Source: Sulfobacillus benefaciens
GTDB taxonomy: Bacteria; Bacillota; Sulfobacillia; Sulfobacillales; Sulfobacillaceae
NCBI GenBank assembly: GCA_003023725.1
Contig: PXYT01000001.1
Coordinates: forward strand, 186,001-250,000
Length of the DNA stretch: 64,000 bases
Direction: 5' to 3'
In this document: one piece after another, positions 62,176 through 64,000 of the stretch
Position numbering within the stretch: position 1 is the stretch's first letter
How the letters are laid out: each line of letters begins with the position of its first letter
The notes under the pieces: model-generated
Databases searched by the model: none
What the model was told of the DNA's origin: nothing
Seen by the model: only the letters and a program-made list of their open reading frames with translations
Program-made: the position numbers and the translations under genes

Positions 62176-64000
62176 TTATTCCGTGAACAATGGCTTGACG
62201 TGCTGCAATATATAGTCCATGGCATGCGGATTGCTCATGGTCCCGGGATTAAATGCTTTCTTGGGATCTCCGCCCGCCAGTATACGTTTTAGCGGAACCT
62301 CCATTTTCTTTCCATTCAGCGTTTTCGGAACTTCGGGAATAAAGATGATGTTGTCGGGCTCGTGACGGGGAGACAGCTGCTTCCTGAGCCGTTTCCGGAC
62401 ATTTCTCTCCAGTTCCGCCTTGTCGGCCCCGGGATCAGCGGCGACAATAAACAAAATAAGACGATTGGGTTTCTCGGGTGAGCTGAGGTCAACAACGATG
62501 CTGTCCGCAACTTGTGGATCTGCGTCCACGACACGGTAAAAATCGCTGGTTCCCATTCTAATCCCGCCCCGGTTGATCGTCGCGTCAGAACGGCCGAAAA
62601 TCACCACGCTGCCGTCTTCATGAATGAGAATCCAATCTCCGTGCCGCCAAATACCAGGGTAGGTATCGAAATAACTAGCCCGGTAACGTTGCTTGTCCTT
62701 GTCTCCATACAAATACACAGGCATAGAGGGAATAGGCTCCGTCAGCACCAATTCGCCCACCTCATTCACCACCGAACGTCCCTCAGGATCGAAAGCCTCG
62801 ACTTTCGATCCCAGGTAACGGCACTGAATTTCCCCACTGCGTACCGGGAGAGTCGGAACACCTCCCACCACTGCCGTACAGACGTCGGTGCCTCCACTTA
62901 GAGAACTCAGCCAAACAGTCGGAGAAAGATGACGATAGACCCATTCAAAAGATTCGGGGCTCAAGGGCGACCCGGTTGACCCGATTCCCCGCATCGCACT
63001 CAAATCCCTGCGCTCAGGTTCCAATCCCATTTTGTGACACATTGTTAGATAAGCAGCGCTCGTCCCAAAGAATGTCATACGAGTCTCTTCGGCTAACTGC
63101 CACAATGTGTCGGAGACAGGATAGCTCGGGCTTCCATCGTATAGAACAATGGTTGCACCGACCAGCAATCCTGAAACCAGCATATTCCACATCATCCATC
63201 CTGTTGTTGTAAACCACATAAAGCGGTCTTTGGGACGCAAATCGAGATGAAATGTCAGTGCCATCAGGTGGGACAGTAAGATACCCCCATGACCCTGCAC
63301 GATAGCCTTGGGCAGCCCTGTTGTGCCGGACGAATAGAGAATCCACAGGGGATGTTCAAAAGAAACCGCTTGGAATTCCAAGGGATCGGAGGATTCGAGA
63401 TGGTTATATAACAGCATTCCACCTGGTTGGACTCCAGGCTGCAGATAAGGCACTAATACCGTTGCAACAAGCGAAGGCAATTTTTCCTGCAGTGTCTCGA
63501 TAACTGGCATACAGTTATAACTCTTGCCTCCATAGTAATACCCGTCAACGGCCAATAGGATCTTAGGCTCAATTTGCAAAAACCGATCCATCACCGCCTG
63601 AATGCCGAAATCCGGGGAACAACTCGACCACACAGCACCAAGACTGGCAGTGGCCAGGAAAGCCGCAACAGTCTCGGGGATATTGGGCAGATAGGCCGCG
63701 ACCCGGTCACCCGCACGCACACCCAACTTCTTAAGCGCTCCCCGGACTCTTTGCACTTCATGCTCTAAATCCTGCCATGACCACTGCGTTTCCCGCCCGT
63801 CTTCGCGGCGAAAAATCACTGCGGGCCCCAAGTCCTTGGAACGAAACGCGTGCTCTGCATAATTCAGTTTGGCTCCTTCAAACCAGTGGATATCCGGCAT
63901 TTCTGTACCGGATTGAACTGCCTTGTACGGACTTCGGGCTGCAATCCTAAAGTAATCAAAGAGCGACGCCCAAAAGTCGGTGACGTGGGTCACGGACCAA
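62176..64000 (-). CDS. Acetoacetyl-CoA synthetase (partial, 5' end outside window)
   Basis: At least 608 residues; the frame stays open to the right edge and reads WSVTHVTDFWASLFDYF there, an internal part of this family, so the true start lies beyond. The AMP-binding core LWILYSSGTTGLPKAIVQGHGG and the MMWNMLVSGLLVGATIVLYDG segment follow the AacS pattern. The C-terminal EVPKTLNGKKMEVPLKRIL has the catalytic lysine. It activates acetoacetate to acetoacetyl-CoA. A general acyl-CoA synthetase is possible but less likely. With acs and prp genes it extends the set of short organic acids usable by this cell. Confidence 0.85.
   Translation of the reverse strand, partial: WSVTHVTDFWASLFDYFRIAARSPYKAVQSGTEMPDIHWFEGAKLNYAEHAFRSKDLGPAVIFRREDGRETQWSWQDLEHEVQRVRGALKKLGVRAGDRVAAYLPNIPETVAAFLATASLGAVWSSCSPDFGIQAVMDRFLQIEPKILLAVDGYYYGGKSYNCMPVIETLQEKLPSLVATVLVPYLQPGVQPGGMLLYNHLESSDPLEFQAVSFEHPLWILYSSGTTGLPKAIVQGHGGILLSHLMALTFHLDLRPKDRFMWFTTTGWMMWNMLVSGLLVGATIVLYDGSPSYPVSDTLWQLAEETRMTFFGTSAAYLTMCHKMGLEPERRDLSAMRGIGSTGSPLSPESFEWVYRHLSPTVWLSSLSGGTDVCTAVVGGVPTLPVRSGEIQCRYLGSKVEAFDPEGRSVVNEVGELVLTEPIPSMPVYLYGDKDKQRYRASYFDTYPGIWRHGDWILIHEDGSVVIFGRSDATINRGGIRMGTSDFYRVVDADPQVADSIVVDLSSPEKPNRLILFIVAADPGADKAELERNVRKRLRKQLSPRHEPDNIIFIPEVPKTLNGKKMEVPLKRILAGGDPKKAFNPGTMSNPHAMDYILQHVKPLFTE

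Overview
The window reads as chromosomal DNA of an acidophilic, sulfur-oxidising, mixotrophic Firmicute. A Sulfobacillus-like organism is the best guess. This is inferred from gene content: a sulfur-oxidation Hdr cluster, sulfocyanin-like and TusA-like proteins, a phosphoribulokinase and aldolase pair, SigH-type sigma factors, AGGAGG ribosome binding sites, frequent GTG/TTG starts, and moderate GC. No rRNA, convincing tRNA, CRISPR array, prophage or intact insertion sequence was found.

Layout. 1-6.6 kb, minus strand: a seven-gene operon shdrC1-B1-A-H-B3-etfB-etfA (etfA cut by the left edge), the arrangement I know as a type II sulfur-oxidising heterodisulfide reductase-like (sHdr) cluster. 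7-9.7 kb: a small orphan gene, an isochorismatase-fold protein and a membrane-anchored fibronectin-III protein. 10-13.7 kb: citramalate synthase and two ABC ATPases. 13.8-15.5 kb: murQ and cysQ. 16-19.8 kb: prpC-prpD-prpB (methylcitrate cycle) closed by a strong terminator. 19.8-22.7 kb: the three-gene pnt transhydrogenase. 22.8-29.8 kb: a fructosamine-kinase-like gene behind a structured leader, three lipoproteins (foldase, unknown, and a cupredoxin lacking copper ligands), an LCP ligase, a TusA-like protein with a DUF2250-like regulator, and a PucR-type HTH with a CxxC protein. 30-35.5 kb: acylphosphatase, a thioredoxin-like protein with a gluconate-kinase-like protein, SDR enzymes and a glycosyltransferase. 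35.6-38.5 kb: acs and an acetate transporter. 38.7-41 kb: dUTPase and a split cytochrome b with a tiny one-helix peptide upstream. 41.6-47.3 kb: an L,D-transpeptidase, methyltransferases, and prk-fba of the Calvin cycle. 48-54.4 kb: a SigH-type sigma factor, a FAD reductase, HtrA, WrbA, an ECF sigma factor and small membrane proteins. 54.5-58 kb: ppx, two thymidylate-kinase-like genes and a free HD domain. 58-64 kb: malic enzyme, a second SigH-like sigma factor, heme A synthase, a second isochorismatase-fold protein and a partial acetoacetyl-CoA synthetase.

How it fits together: electrons from sulfane sulfur (sHdr, TusA-like carrier) would enter the respiratory chain (cytochrome b; CtaA for heme-A oxidases). 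Prk and Fba support CO2 fixation. Acs/SatP, AacS, Prp and malic enzyme allow use of small organic acids, and Pnt supplies NADPH. The least explained items are the ppx / kinase-like pair / HD cluster, the copperless cupredoxin, the tiny peptide next to cytochrome b, and two intergenic regions with strong RNA-like structure.
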